Part shown: one piece after another, positions 1 to 8,603 of the stretch | How positions within the stretch are numbered: the stretch's first letter is position 1 | Layout: each line of letters opens with the position of its first letter | Source: Bacteroidales bacterium UBA4772 | GTDB lineage: Bacteria; Bacteroidota; Bacteroidia; Bacteroidales; VadinHA17 | Assembly: GCA_002403305.1 (NCBI GenBank) | Contig: DHHM01000008.1 | Span: 105,946 to 154,966, forward strand | Length of the DNA: 49,021 bases | Direction of reading: 5' to 3' | Position numbers and translations under genes: made by a program | The notes under the pieces: generated by a model | The model's database searches: none | What the model was told of the DNA's origin: nothing | Seen by the model: the letters and a program-made list of their open reading frames with translations, nothing else

Positions 1-97
1 GAGCGGCTGGAGTGAGCCAGAGTGACTGGAGTAATGTGCCTGTAGGGCCTGGAGTGCCTGACGTACTTAGAGTAGTTGTTAAATAAATCATCTGAAT
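1..97. other. Left margin upstream of namZ, no complete gene
   Basis: One plus-strand frame is open from base 3 to a TAA at 84-86, so this could be the last 27 codons of a gene cut by the window edge, but I do not recognise the peptide. The DNA is built of loosely repeated short words around ggagt/gagtg (bases 7-75), which looks more like degenerate repeat than coding sequence. No promoter matching TAnnTTTG is visible before the start at 98. Confidence 0.25.
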
Positions 98-1354
98 ATG
101 AAAGCATTAAGAAGTATTATGAGACGTATCTGGACGGTAGTGATCATCATTTTCACAGTACTTGGATCAATAAGCGCTCAAATGGTTGAGACCGGCCTGG
201 AGAACCTTATGAAGAGTGATTTTGACCTTCTGAAGGGAAAGAGAGTGGGACTGGTAACAAATCCAACCGGCGTTGACCGCTATCTAAGATCAACGGTTGA
301 CATTCTCTTCAACGCCCCCGGCGTTAACCTGGTGGCACTGTACGGTCCCGAGCACGGTGTTCGAGGCGAGTTCACCGCCGGTGAGCATGTAGCCTCGGAG
401 AAGGATCCCGCAACCGGACTCACAGTCTGGAGTCTTTACGGAAAAACCCGCAAGCCGACGCCTGAGATGCTGAGTGATGTGGACATACTTGTCTACGACA
501 TCCAGGACATAGGCTCGCGGTCGTACACTTTCATCAGCACCCTGGGACTGCTGATGGAGGCGGCGGCAGAGAACGGCAAAAAGGTGGTTGTGCTCGACCG
601 GCCCAACCCGCTTGGAGGCATCCGTATGGAGGGTGTTGTCACCCGTCCCGGCTTCTTCTCATTTGTGAGCCAGTTTGCCATACCTTATATACATGGCCTC
701 ACCGTCGGTGAGCTGGCCCTCTTCCTGAACGGTGAGGGGATGCTTGCAAATGGCATCAAATGCGACCTTGAGGTGGTGAAGATGACCGGCTGGAAAAGAG
801 GAATGTTGTTTGAAGGGACCGGATTGCCATGGGTTCCCTCATCTCCTCATGTGCCCCATAAAGACTCTCCTCTCTTTTACCCTGCAACAGGCATCGCCGG
901 AGAGCTCTATGCCGTCAGCATAGGCGTGGGCTATACCATTCCTTTCCAGACCTTTGCCGCCGAATGGATCAACGCCGACTCACTGGCAGCAAGCCTCAAC
1001 GGTCTGAAGCTCCCCGGTGTCATCTTCAGGCCCATCCACTACAAACCCTACTACAGCACTCTCCAGGGTACGCTGGTGCACGGTGTGCAGATCCATCTTA
1101 CAGACCCATCAACGGCACCTCTCTCCCTGATGCAGTTTTACATCATGCAGGAGGCTCACCGCCTCTGGCCCGACAAAAACCTGTTTGAGATATGCAACCC
1201 CTCCCGCCACTCCATGTTCGACAAGGTCTGCGGAACAGACGAAGTAAGGAAGGAGTTTACAAAATCTTTCAGGGTCAGCGATATCAGTGCAATGTGGAAC
1301 GATGACATACCCGCGTACCGGGAGCAGGCTGGCAGGTATTTCCTTTACGATTAA
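98..1354 (+). CDS. namZ: NamZ-like exo-beta-N-acetylmuramidase (DUF1343, GH171)
   Basis: A 418-residue secreted protein of the DUF1343 family, whose characterised member NamZ removes MurNAc from the non-reducing end of peptidoglycan glycan fragments. A signal peptide occupies about residues 1-27 (basic start, hydrophobic VVIIIFTVLG core, cleavage after SAQ). The mature part opens with the family hallmark RVGLVTNPTGVD (about 50-61), followed by LYGPEHGVRGEF and VYDIQDIGSRSYTF, then VLDRPNPLGG; length fits the family. The start at 98 is chosen because it gives the signal peptide; there is no clear Shine-Dalgarno. It converges on the NagB fusion gene across 228 bases. MurNAc release fits the AmpG-like permease, MurK and MurQ genes in the same region. 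Family call strong; substrate inferred from family and context. Confidence 0.88.
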   Translation: MKALRSIMRRIWTVVIIIFTVLGSISAQMVETGLENLMKSDFDLLKGKRVGLVTNPTGVDRYLRSTVDILFNAPGVNLVALYGPEHGVRGEFTAGEHVASEKDPATGLTVWSLYGKTRKPTPEMLSDVDILVYDIQDIGSRSYTFISTLGLLMEAAAENGKKVVVLDRPNPLGGIRMEGVVTRPGFFSFVSQFAIPYIHGLTVGELALFLNGEGMLANGIKCDLEVVKMTGWKRGMLFEGTGLPWVPSSPHVPHKDSPLFYPATGIAGELYAVSIGVGYTIPFQTFAAEWINADSLAASLNGLKLPGVIFRPIHYKPYYSTLQGTLVHGVQIHLTDPSTAPLSLMQFYIMQEAHRLWPDKNLFEICNPSRHSMFDKVCGTDEVRKEFTKSFRVSDISAMWNDDIPAYREQAGRYFLYD

Positions 1355-1506
1355 AGCCGGGTAGCGGGAGCTGCCCTGACTGGCAGAGGATCGTGCTGCG
1401 CACGGTTGGCCGGCTTACCGGAGGAGTGCCTGTTTGCAGCAGCGTGGCAGTGCTCTGTCTGCAACCTGCAGGGCCGCCCCGACAACTCACTGATTGTCCT
1501 TTTTGC

Positions 1507-1561
1507 TGGTCTCCGGCCTGCCCGGGTGCCGGCCTGTTTGTTGGTCTCCGGCCTGTCCGGG
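1507..1561. repeat. Imperfect direct repeat in the namZ/nagB convergent gap
   Basis: A 20-base word beginning tggtctccggcctg occurs at 1507-1526 and again at 1542-1561 (35-base offset) with one difference. The rest of the 228-base gap (1355-1582) is GC-rich and contains no gene I can support and no clear hairpin plus T-tract terminator. Confidence 0.5.
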
Positions 1562-1582
1562 GGCCGCCCTGTCTGTAAGATA

Positions 1583-3913
1583 TCAGTGCAGCATCTCCCC
1601 CTCGACGCTCTTCTCGAGCTCGCGGGCATACTGCAGGAACTCATCGGTCTTCATCTCCCGGTAATAGATCATGCCGTGGGTACCCCTTATCTTGGCGCTC
1701 TCATTCTCGTAGAAGAAGTCCTTGCCCAGTATGAGCTGCACCTGCTTGAACTGCTCAACCCACACCTGCTGCGACAGATCGCTGAAGGGACCGTCATAGG
1801 CAGGGCTGGGGAATGAGGCATTGACCTGGCTGACGTAACAGTCGCGGAACGACTGGTTCAAAACAGCCATCGAGTTCAATGAAACGGGCACCAAGACGTT
1901 GGCTTCAAAAGGCTGGAACCTGAACCAGACGTTGCGGTATCCGATGATCCTCAGATCTGAGAGGTCCTTCTCCAGACTCCACTGTCTGAGAGCCTCGGCG
2001 ATGGCCTGGAGCACCTTGTAATGGGTGTCCGGCCCCGACCCCTCCGGGTCGAAGGCAAGGCTTATGATTGTCGGCTGGATACGCCTCAGGCACTCCAGTA
2101 TTGGCTCCACATCACGGTGCCGGTCAGGCTGCCGGGTAAAGATGTCACCGGTATAGAAACCGAGTCTGAGATGCTCTATATTCCTTACCGGTACGCCGTA
2201 GTGCGCCCAGACAAGCTCCTCCTCGAACTCCCTCAGCATCCCCTTGAGCTGCTGGATATCGGGCGGGTTCTTCTCCCCGCTGTAACTGGCATTTATAAGG
2301 TCAATGTTCTTACGTATCTGTTCCACCAGTTCATCCTTCGACTTCAGCCGGTAAATCTCAACCATCGCCCTGACGATGCGGTGGCATACCCCCCTCATTT
2401 TCCCGGCCTCGTCCTTATCAGCCACCTTGTCGAGATAGTGACTCACATCCTTGTCCCACTTGAACCTGTACCCTTCGTCAAAGAAATCAGGATATTCCAG
2501 CATCTGTATCTTGTCAATCGCTATCAGCCTCCGGGTCTCCTCAAGCAGCCCGAGCAACATGGCGTTGGTGACAGCGGTGAATCCTGATGTCAGAACCGAA
2601 AAATGAAATTTATTGGTGATCTCCCTCAACTGAGGTATGATAGCAGGGAAGATACCGAGCATGATGTCGTCATGGTGGGGTCCGGTGTGAAAAAATGTCG
2701 CGTTGTGCTCCCTTTTCAGTCCCGCCTCAATCTTTCTCCTGGTCGATTCTATTACATCGTTAACCCGCTCCAGGCTGAGGTCAGGTATCAGGGAACAGTA
2801 TTCATCATTCTGCAGATCCTCAAGGAGCAGCTTATGCGCATATTTGTCTATCTTTCTGCAGAGGTCATGGATAGCTCTCTCTGTCTTTTCGAAGGTCCAG
2901 TCTCCCTCCCTGTAGTATCTCTCGACAGTATCATGAAGCTGAACCGAAGCACCGTCGGTGATGTAAAAGCGTGCATTCTTCTGTCCCTGCAGCAGGGTGG
3001 CGGGATAAAGGTTGTCAGGTCCCTTCTCAAGGGCGTCCCTTACAACGTGCGCCTTGGCATCGCCGGCGGCGAAGATAATTGACACTGCTTCAGGGTCATA
3101 GGTGATAGTCCCAAGTCCTATTGTGATCACCAGCCTGGTCCTGGAGACCTCTATTCCTCCGAGGTCGCCGGCCGATGCCGCCTGTGTCTCGAAGTTGGTG
3201 GCCGTGAGCCTGGTGGCAGAGTTATGGTCGCTGCCACGTGTGTTGAAGGCTATATGCCCGTCAGGGCCTATTCCTCCCAGGAAGAAGCCTATCCCGCCAA
3301 GATCGCGAATCTTCTTCTCGTAGTTGGTACACCAGTTATCAATGCTGAAGATCGACGCCTGCTGCATCCTCTCCAGCGGGCTGAGCGGCTCCCTGTTTCT
3401 CAGGCTGAGGTCTATAAGGCTATTGGGGAAAACCTCCGAATAGTGTTTGCCCTCTGCCAGGGGAATCTCTTCACTGTTGATCAGGAGGGCTTTGTAAGGA
3501 TCGAGTTCGAATCCTTTAATGTAATATTTGGATACATAGTCAAAGAAACTGTTGTGCTGGCGCGGATCAATGGGATAAAACTCATCTATCTGCACGAAGT
3601 GGAGGCCGCGCAGTGAAGGCTTCTCATCCAGAAACAGTCCGTTATCCTCACGTATCTTCTGTGCTTCAGGCTTATTCCAGTTCTTCAACAGGTACCGGGT
3701 CCACTTGATGAAGTACTCCGGCGTCTTCCCGGTGGGGAGGCTTATCACCCCGTCCGGATTTGCGGCGGCCCATTCCAGGAACCTCAGCGCCGTCAGCAGA
3801 CCGAGGCCGGGAAAATTGTGCACCACCACATAAGGCAGCTTCGTTGTTGGCTCTCTCCTGCCTGAACGGTCGAAGAACGACTGTTCCACCCTGCTGAAAC
3901 CTGCACTTTTCAT
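1583..3913 (-). CDS. nagB: NagB-PIG-L fusion: glucosamine-6-phosphate deaminase with C-terminal LmbE-like deacetylase domain
   Basis: A 776-residue two-domain cytoplasmic protein. Residues about 25-330 are NagB-like: LPTGKTP (59-65) for sugar-phosphate binding, QIDEFY (108-113) with the catalytic Asp region, and GIGPDGHIAFN (214-224). NagB turns glucosamine-6-phosphate into fructose-6-phosphate and ammonia. Residues about 400-700 form a PIG-L/LmbE-type domain with the zinc motif PHHDD (412-416) and a later GPDTHYK (628-633) supplying another His. Stand-alone NagB is about 260 residues, so this is about three times longer; such long NagB proteins are known in Bacteroidota. Last gene of the minus operon, 63 bases after the dehydrogenase. 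An attractive inference is that the PIG-L half removes the acetyl group from GlcNAc-6-P before deamination, but this is not shown by sequence. No signal peptide. Confidence 0.85.
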   Translation of the reverse strand: MKSAGFSRVEQSFFDRSGRREPTTKLPYVVVHNFPGLGLLTALRFLEWAAANPDGVISLPTGKTPEYFIKWTRYLLKNWNKPEAQKIREDNGLFLDEKPSLRGLHFVQIDEFYPIDPRQHNSFFDYVSKYYIKGFELDPYKALLINSEEIPLAEGKHYSEVFPNSLIDLSLRNREPLSPLERMQQASIFSIDNWCTNYEKKIRDLGGIGFFLGGIGPDGHIAFNTRGSDHNSATRLTATNFETQAASAGDLGGIEVSRTRLVITIGLGTITYDPEAVSIIFAAGDAKAHVVRDALEKGPDNLYPATLLQGQKNARFYITDGASVQLHDTVERYYREGDWTFEKTERAIHDLCRKIDKYAHKLLLEDLQNDEYCSLIPDLSLERVNDVIESTRRKIEAGLKREHNATFFHTGPHHDDIMLGIFPAIIPQLREITNKFHFSVLTSGFTAVTNAMLLGLLEETRRLIAIDKIQMLEYPDFFDEGYRFKWDKDVSHYLDKVADKDEAGKMRGVCHRIVRAMVEIYRLKSKDELVEQIRKNIDLINASYSGEKNPPDIQQLKGMLREFEEELVWAHYGVPVRNIEHLRLGFYTGDIFTRQPDRHRDVEPILECLRRIQPTIISLAFDPEGSGPDTHYKVLQAIAEALRQWSLEKDLSDLRIIGYRNVWFRFQPFEANVLVPVSLNSMAVLNQSFRDCYVSQVNASFPSPAYDGPFSDLSQQVWVEQFKQVQLILGKDFFYENESAKIRGTHGMIYYREMKTDEFLQYARELEKSVEGEMLH

Positions 3914-3976
3914 TGTTTCTGGTATTTATTTTATTAAAACCTATCTCTGAAGAGATGCAATCCGTATATGATTAAG

Positions 3977-6913
3977 TCAAGTCTGTTTCTTAAGTGCTTC
4001 ATACATAATCTCTACGGGATGCAACGCCCGGCGTCCCGTGCCGTCAGCAATATGGTTCCGGCAGGAGGTGCCCGGTGCAGCTATCACCGTGTCGGCCTCT
4101 GCAGCCCGCACTGCAGGAAACAGCACCATCTCTCCTATCTTCATGCTCAGGTCATAGTGCTCCTTCTCATAACCGAAGGCTCCCGCCATGCCGCAGCAGC
4201 CGTCATTAATCTCCTCAACAGTGTAGTTACGGGGCAGCGACAGCATCCTGATGGTTGGGGCTGTTGATGCGACAGCCTTCTGCTGGCAGTGGCCGTGCAG
4301 CAATATATTCAGGGCTTTGTCAGTGAACTGGTCAGGGGTGATGTTACCCCTCTCTGTCTCCCTGGAGATGAACTCCTCAAAGAGGAGTGCGTTGCGTGCT
4401 ATGTTGCGTGCATCCTCAGCCAGCGCCTCTCCTGCCATGTCAGGATACTCGTCACGGAAGGTGAGGAGAGCAGACGGCTCAATGCCTATCAACGGCCGGT
4501 CATCGGAGATAATATCCTTCAGCATCAGTATGTTTTTCAGGGCCAGCTTGCGTGCCGACCGTATCAGTCCCTTGGAGAGGAATGTGCGGCCGCTCTCCCT
4601 GTGGCGCGGGATAAAAACGCTGTATCCCAGTCTCTCGAGGAGCATCACCGCCTTGATGCCAATGTCGCTCTCATTGTAGTTGGTGAACTCATCGGCAAAG
4701 AGGCAGACGGTCCCTTTGCTGCCGTTCATCTGCCCGTTGGTTCTGTCGTGCCTTTTTTTCCACCTCCTCAGTGTCACGGGCGAGAGAGCCGGGATCGGGC
4801 GTTTTACAGAGAAGCCTATGATTCGCTTGAACAGAGCCGTGGAGGTGACGAGGTTGGTCAGCGGACGAATCATCATCCCGGGAACATAAATCCTTGGTAG
4901 CCAGGCTATCAGCAATGCACGGAAAGGCACATGGTGGATGTCATAATAATGCTGCATGAACTCAGCCTTGAGCTTTGCCATATCAACATTGGAGGGACAC
5001 TCAGCCTTGCATGCCTTGCATGAGAGACAGAGGTCCATCACGTGATATATCTCCTCGTGGTCAAACCGATCCCTCTTTTCCGATCTGGTCAGGAACTCCC
5101 TGAGGATATTTGCCCTGGCACGTGTCGACTTATCCTCGTCGCCCGTAGCCATGAAGGTGGAACACATGGTACCGCCCACAAGGGCGCTCTTCCTGCAGTC
5201 GGCCGAGCCGCTGCACTTCTCCGTGGCATAGAGCAGCCCCTCCTCTTCGGGGAAATCAAAGACGATCCCCGGAGCCTTTATCCTGACACCTGCCGGATAC
5301 CTCAGATTTTCAGTTATCGGCGGGGTGTCGGTGATTTTTCCCGGATTGAATACCGAAGTTGGATCCCACGTCTTCCTGATCACCTTCAGCAGTTCGTAGT
5401 TATGCTCCCCGAGCATCAGGGGGATAAACTCGCCTCTCAGCCTGCCGTCGCCGTGCTCACCGCTGAGCGAGCCCCTGTATTTTTTTACAAGCATGGCGAT
5501 ATCCTGTGCCAGGCCGTGAAATATCTCTATGTCCGCAGGATCTTTCAGGTCAAGCAGGGGACTCAGATGCAGTTCACCGGTGGCAATATGTGCGTAATAG
5601 GCACAGCTCAGTCCGTATTTTTCAAGTACAGCGGTAACATCCTCCAGGTAACCGGGAAAGAGCTCCGGCAGCACCGCAGTGTCCTCGATGACCTGCACGC
5701 TCTTCCTCCTGCCGGGGATATTCAGCAGCACACCCAGGCCGGCCTTGCGCAGCTCCCACACCCTCGCCATCTCATCGGCGCCGGTATATAGCGGGAAATG
5801 ATATCCGTAGCCTGCCGCAATCATATCCCTCTCCATCGCTGAGGCTGTCTTTTCTATCTCCTCAACCGTCGGCCTGATGATCTCAATCAGCAGTATTGCC
5901 TTCGGATCTCCCTTGATGAAGAAGCGGTTTTTACTCTGCTCTATGTTGTCGCCGGTGCAGTTGACAATATAGTCATCTATCAGCTCCACGGCGGCAGGTG
6001 AGTGCTCAAGTACGATGATGTTAGCCCTGACGGCATCCTGGAGGCTGCTGAAGTGAGCGCAGAGCAACCCGGTTTTCTGTTCGGTCACCGGCACCAGGTT
6101 CAGCTTCATGGCGGTGGTGAAGGCCAGCGTACCTTCTGATCCTGCCAGAAGCCTGCATACATTTATCTTCTCGCCGTTACCGGTGAAGGCATCCGTCCTC
6201 AGCAGTACATCGAGGGCATACCCGTTGTTCCGGCGCCGCAACTCCGGATGAGGGAACTCCCTCTCTATCTCCTCCACATTTTGCCGGTCGGAGAGGATGT
6301 TGCGGAGATTCCTGTAAATCTGTGTCTCCAGCAGCTCCGGGTCACCGTCGCACTTTGCATTGAACTCCTCCGTGGTGAGAGCGCCAAAATGGACTTCTGA
6401 TCCGTCGGAGAGTACAGCATCGACCTCGAGGATGTGGTCTCTCACGCTGCCGTGGATGATGGAGTGCGCACCGCATGAGTTGTTGCCCAGCATGCCTCCC
6501 ATGCAGCAGCGGTTTGCGGTGGATGTCTCGGGGCCAAACTGCAGGCCGTGAGGAGCAACATAGCGGTTCAGCTCCGCCAGTACGACGCCGGGTTCAACCT
6601 TAACCCAGTGCTCTTCCGGATTGAACTCAAGGATGCGGTTCAGATGTTTAGAGATATCCATGACGATCCCCGGCCCCACCACCTGGCCTGCCAGCGAGGT
6701 GCCGGCCCCGCGGGGGATCACTGATGTGCCCTCGTTGCGGGCAAAAGCAATTATCTTTTTGATATCATCACGGCCGGCGGGCCTCGTCACTGCCAGGGGC
6801 ACCTCCCTGTATGCCGAGGCATCCGTGGCATAGAGTATACGCTGTGTGATGTCAGTATAAAGATCTCCCGTGATCTCGCCTGCAAGCCTTCTGAACTTCT
6901 CTTCCGTTATCAT
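3977..6913 (-). CDS. FAD/Fe-S D-2-hydroxyacid (D-lactate type) dehydrogenase, YdiJ/GlcD-GlcF-like fusion
   Basis: A 978-residue protein. The ATG at 6913 is chosen over one at 7009 because it follows an AGGGAG ribosome site and lies 18 bases after the permease stop, whereas the longer form would run into the permease gene. Domains: FAD-binding PCMH domain (about 35-250; VIPRGAGTSLAGQ, GNNSCGAH), FAD-oxidase C-terminal domain (about 250-530; GEHGDGRLRGEF), an N-terminal ferredoxin motif (about 567-585), a CxxCxxCxxxCP cluster (629-640) and a C-terminal CCG-type region ending near NDGCCGMAGAFGYE. Size and order match E. coli YdiJ-type enzymes that oxidise D-2-hydroxyacids. Because MurQ, encoded nearby, releases D-lactate from MurNAc-6-P, D-lactate is the most sensible substrate here (inference); D-2-hydroxyglutarate is the alternative. 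Confidence 0.85.
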   Translation of the reverse strand: MITEEKFRRLAGEITGDLYTDITQRILYATDASAYREVPLAVTRPAGRDDIKKIIAFARNEGTSVIPRGAGTSLAGQVVGPGIVMDISKHLNRILEFNPEEHWVKVEPGVVLAELNRYVAPHGLQFGPETSTANRCCMGGMLGNNSCGAHSIIHGSVRDHILEVDAVLSDGSEVHFGALTTEEFNAKCDGDPELLETQIYRNLRNILSDRQNVEEIEREFPHPELRRRNNGYALDVLLRTDAFTGNGEKINVCRLLAGSEGTLAFTTAMKLNLVPVTEQKTGLLCAHFSSLQDAVRANIIVLEHSPAAVELIDDYIVNCTGDNIEQSKNRFFIKGDPKAILLIEIIRPTVEEIEKTASAMERDMIAAGYGYHFPLYTGADEMARVWELRKAGLGVLLNIPGRRKSVQVIEDTAVLPELFPGYLEDVTAVLEKYGLSCAYYAHIATGELHLSPLLDLKDPADIEIFHGLAQDIAMLVKKYRGSLSGEHGDGRLRGEFIPLMLGEHNYELLKVIRKTWDPTSVFNPGKITDTPPITENLRYPAGVRIKAPGIVFDFPEEEGLLYATEKCSGSADCRKSALVGGTMCSTFMATGDEDKSTRARANILREFLTRSEKRDRFDHEEIYHVMDLCLSCKACKAECPSNVDMAKLKAEFMQHYYDIHHVPFRALLIAWLPRIYVPGMMIRPLTNLVTSTALFKRIIGFSVKRPIPALSPVTLRRWKKRHDRTNGQMNGSKGTVCLFADEFTNYNESDIGIKAVMLLERLGYSVFIPRHRESGRTFLSKGLIRSARKLALKNILMLKDIISDDRPLIGIEPSALLTFRDEYPDMAGEALAEDARNIARNALLFEEFISRETERGNITPDQFTDKALNILLHGHCQQKAVASTAPTIRMLSLPRNYTVEEINDGCCGMAGAFGYEKEHYDLSMKIGEMVLFPAVRAAEADTVIAAPGTSCRNHIADGTGRRALHPVEIMYEALKKQT

Positions 6914-6930
6914 GTCGCTCCCTGATTTAG

Positions 6931-8601
6931 TTAATCTTCGTTCTTCTTGAGTCCAAACCCGGGATCGATCTTCAGGAACAGTATCGAGAGCATCCCCGGA
7001 ATGGTGCATATCAACACCCAGATGAAGAAGTGTTCATAGCCTATCGCCTCGTATATCTTTCCCGATACCATACCCGGCAGCATCATCCCGAGGGCCATCA
7101 GTGAGGTACCTATGGCGAACTCGGCGGTCTTGTATTTACTCTCTCCCACATAATAGAGCATGAAGAGAGAATAGGCCGTAAACCCGAAGCCGTAACCGAA
7201 CTGTTCCGTAGCGATGGAGAGGTAGACCCCCAGATCACCCGGCATGGGCTGGGCAAATGCAAGATAGACATATACCACGTTGGGCAGGTTCATTGCCACA
7301 GCCATGTACCAGATCAGCTTTTTCAGCCCGTACTTCGCTGCAAGGATGCCGCCGAGGATGCCCCCTATGGTCAGGCAGACCATCCCCAGGGTACCGTAGA
7401 TGATGCCATACTGTGCCGATGTTAACCCTATGCCGCCCATGCTCCTGGAATCGACCAGAAATGGTGTGGCGATCTTCACCAGCTGTGCCTCGCCAAGCCT
7501 GTAAAGAAGGAAGAAGGCGAGGGCAGCGACAACACCCGGCTTGGTGAAGAAGGAGACGAAGACCTCAACAAAGACCTTCAGGCTTACCTTCTCACGGATG
7601 TCGTTCTCTGCAGGCCGGGGAAGAATATAGCGGTTATATAGCGCCAGCAGAAGCAGCAGCAACCCGAGTACCCCCAGCGATACTGTCCAGCTGAAGGCTA
7701 TGTTGCCGGCGGTGATGCCAAACTCCGCTGTTGTGACCTCCTTGAGGTTATGATGGGTTTTCAGCGAGACGGCAGCAGGTATATCCCAGTTGCTGCCGGT
7801 AAACTCAAACCTGCTTACCTGGTTCCTGGGTATATCGATATCCTTACTTCCGCCTTCGCGGGCGATGTTTACGACGATAGTCTCCCCCTCTTCCGGCGGG
7901 GCAGAGAGGGCTATGTATATAACCGCAGAGTCGAGCTCGGAGACACCTGCCTCCCACATCGGTACGGTAATCTCCTCCGGGTAGAGCAGTATCCGGGGTT
8001 CTCCCGGTTCTTCCTTAATCTCAATGAGCGCAGGATCAAATTGCTGATAATCGGTCAGGCCTACTGATTTCGCCTCAAAGGCGAGAGGCTCAAGACCGGT
8101 GTTTTTCTGTACTATCCCGGCAACCAGCGGAATCAGCCCCAGCGCGGTCAGCATGGCAAAACGGTAGAAGGTGCTTCGTATACCTACGAAATAGGCCTGC
8201 TTGTGCTGGTTGAGAGCATACATATAGAACCCGTCGGCGGCAATGTCATGGCTCGCAGAGGAGATAGCGATGATGGCAAAGATCGCTATGGTGATGGGAT
8301 AGAATAGCGGCAGCTGCATCGCAAGGCCGGCACCGACAAAGGTGGCCGCTATCAGCAGCTGCGTCCATACAACCCAGTTGCGCTTGGTGGAGACGACATC
8401 TATATAGGGACTCCAGAGTGGTTTCAGCGCCCAGGGCAGATAGAGGATGCTCGTCCAGAAGGCGAATGAAGCCACCGAGATACCCATGGTCTTGTAGATC
8501 AGACCCGAGGTAGTCATCACGATGCTGTAGGGAATACCCTGGTAAAAATAGAGCGAAGGAACCCACGCCCACGGAGACCGGTTGGCATTCTTGCCTGCCA
8601 T
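6931..8601 (-). CDS. AmpG/MurT-like MFS permease with large soluble insert
   Basis: A 556-residue polytopic inner-membrane protein of the AmpG-like major facilitator group (muropeptide or amino-sugar import). The N-terminus WAWVPSLYFYQGIPYSIV and the segment ISSASHDIAADGFY are typical of AmpG relatives. About five helices lie in residues 1-165, then a soluble, beta-rich stretch of about 135 residues (about 166-303), then the remaining helices to the end. A normal AmpG lacks so long an insert. The gene starts 2 bases after the stop of the GH9-deacetylase gene, so the two are probably translationally coupled. Together with MurK and MurQ it parallels the MurTKQ MurNAc-uptake set described in Tannerella; substrate (MurNAc, GlcNAc-MurNAc or muropeptide) is inferred. 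Confidence 0.82.
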   Translation of the reverse strand: MAGKNANRSPWAWVPSLYFYQGIPYSIVMTTSGLIYKTMGISVASFAFWTSILYLPWALKPLWSPYIDVVSTKRNWVVWTQLLIAATFVGAGLAMQLPLFYPITIAIFAIIAISSASHDIAADGFYMYALNQHKQAYFVGIRSTFYRFAMLTALGLIPLVAGIVQKNTGLEPLAFEAKSVGLTDYQQFDPALIEIKEEPGEPRILLYPEEITVPMWEAGVSELDSAVIYIALSAPPEEGETIVVNIAREGGSKDIDIPRNQVSRFEFTGSNWDIPAAVSLKTHHNLKEVTTAEFGITAGNIAFSWTVSLGVLGLLLLLLALYNRYILPRPAENDIREKVSLKVFVEVFVSFFTKPGVVAALAFFLLYRLGEAQLVKIATPFLVDSRSMGGIGLTSAQYGIIYGTLGMVCLTIGGILGGILAAKYGLKKLIWYMAVAMNLPNVVYVYLAFAQPMPGDLGVYLSIATEQFGYGFGFTAYSLFMLYYVGESKYKTAEFAIGTSLMALGMMLPGMVSGKIYEAIGYEHFFIWVLICTIPGMLSILFLKIDPGFGLKKNED

Positions 8602-8603
8602 GC

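Noticed and set aside
3..86. C-terminal end of an upstream gene
   Set aside because: The frame is open to 84-86 but only 27 codons are visible, in repetitive DNA with no recognisable peptide.
1406..1816. Plus-strand open frame across the namZ/nagB gap
   Set aside because: Mostly a GC-rich shadow of the NagB fusion on the other strand; no start signal or family.
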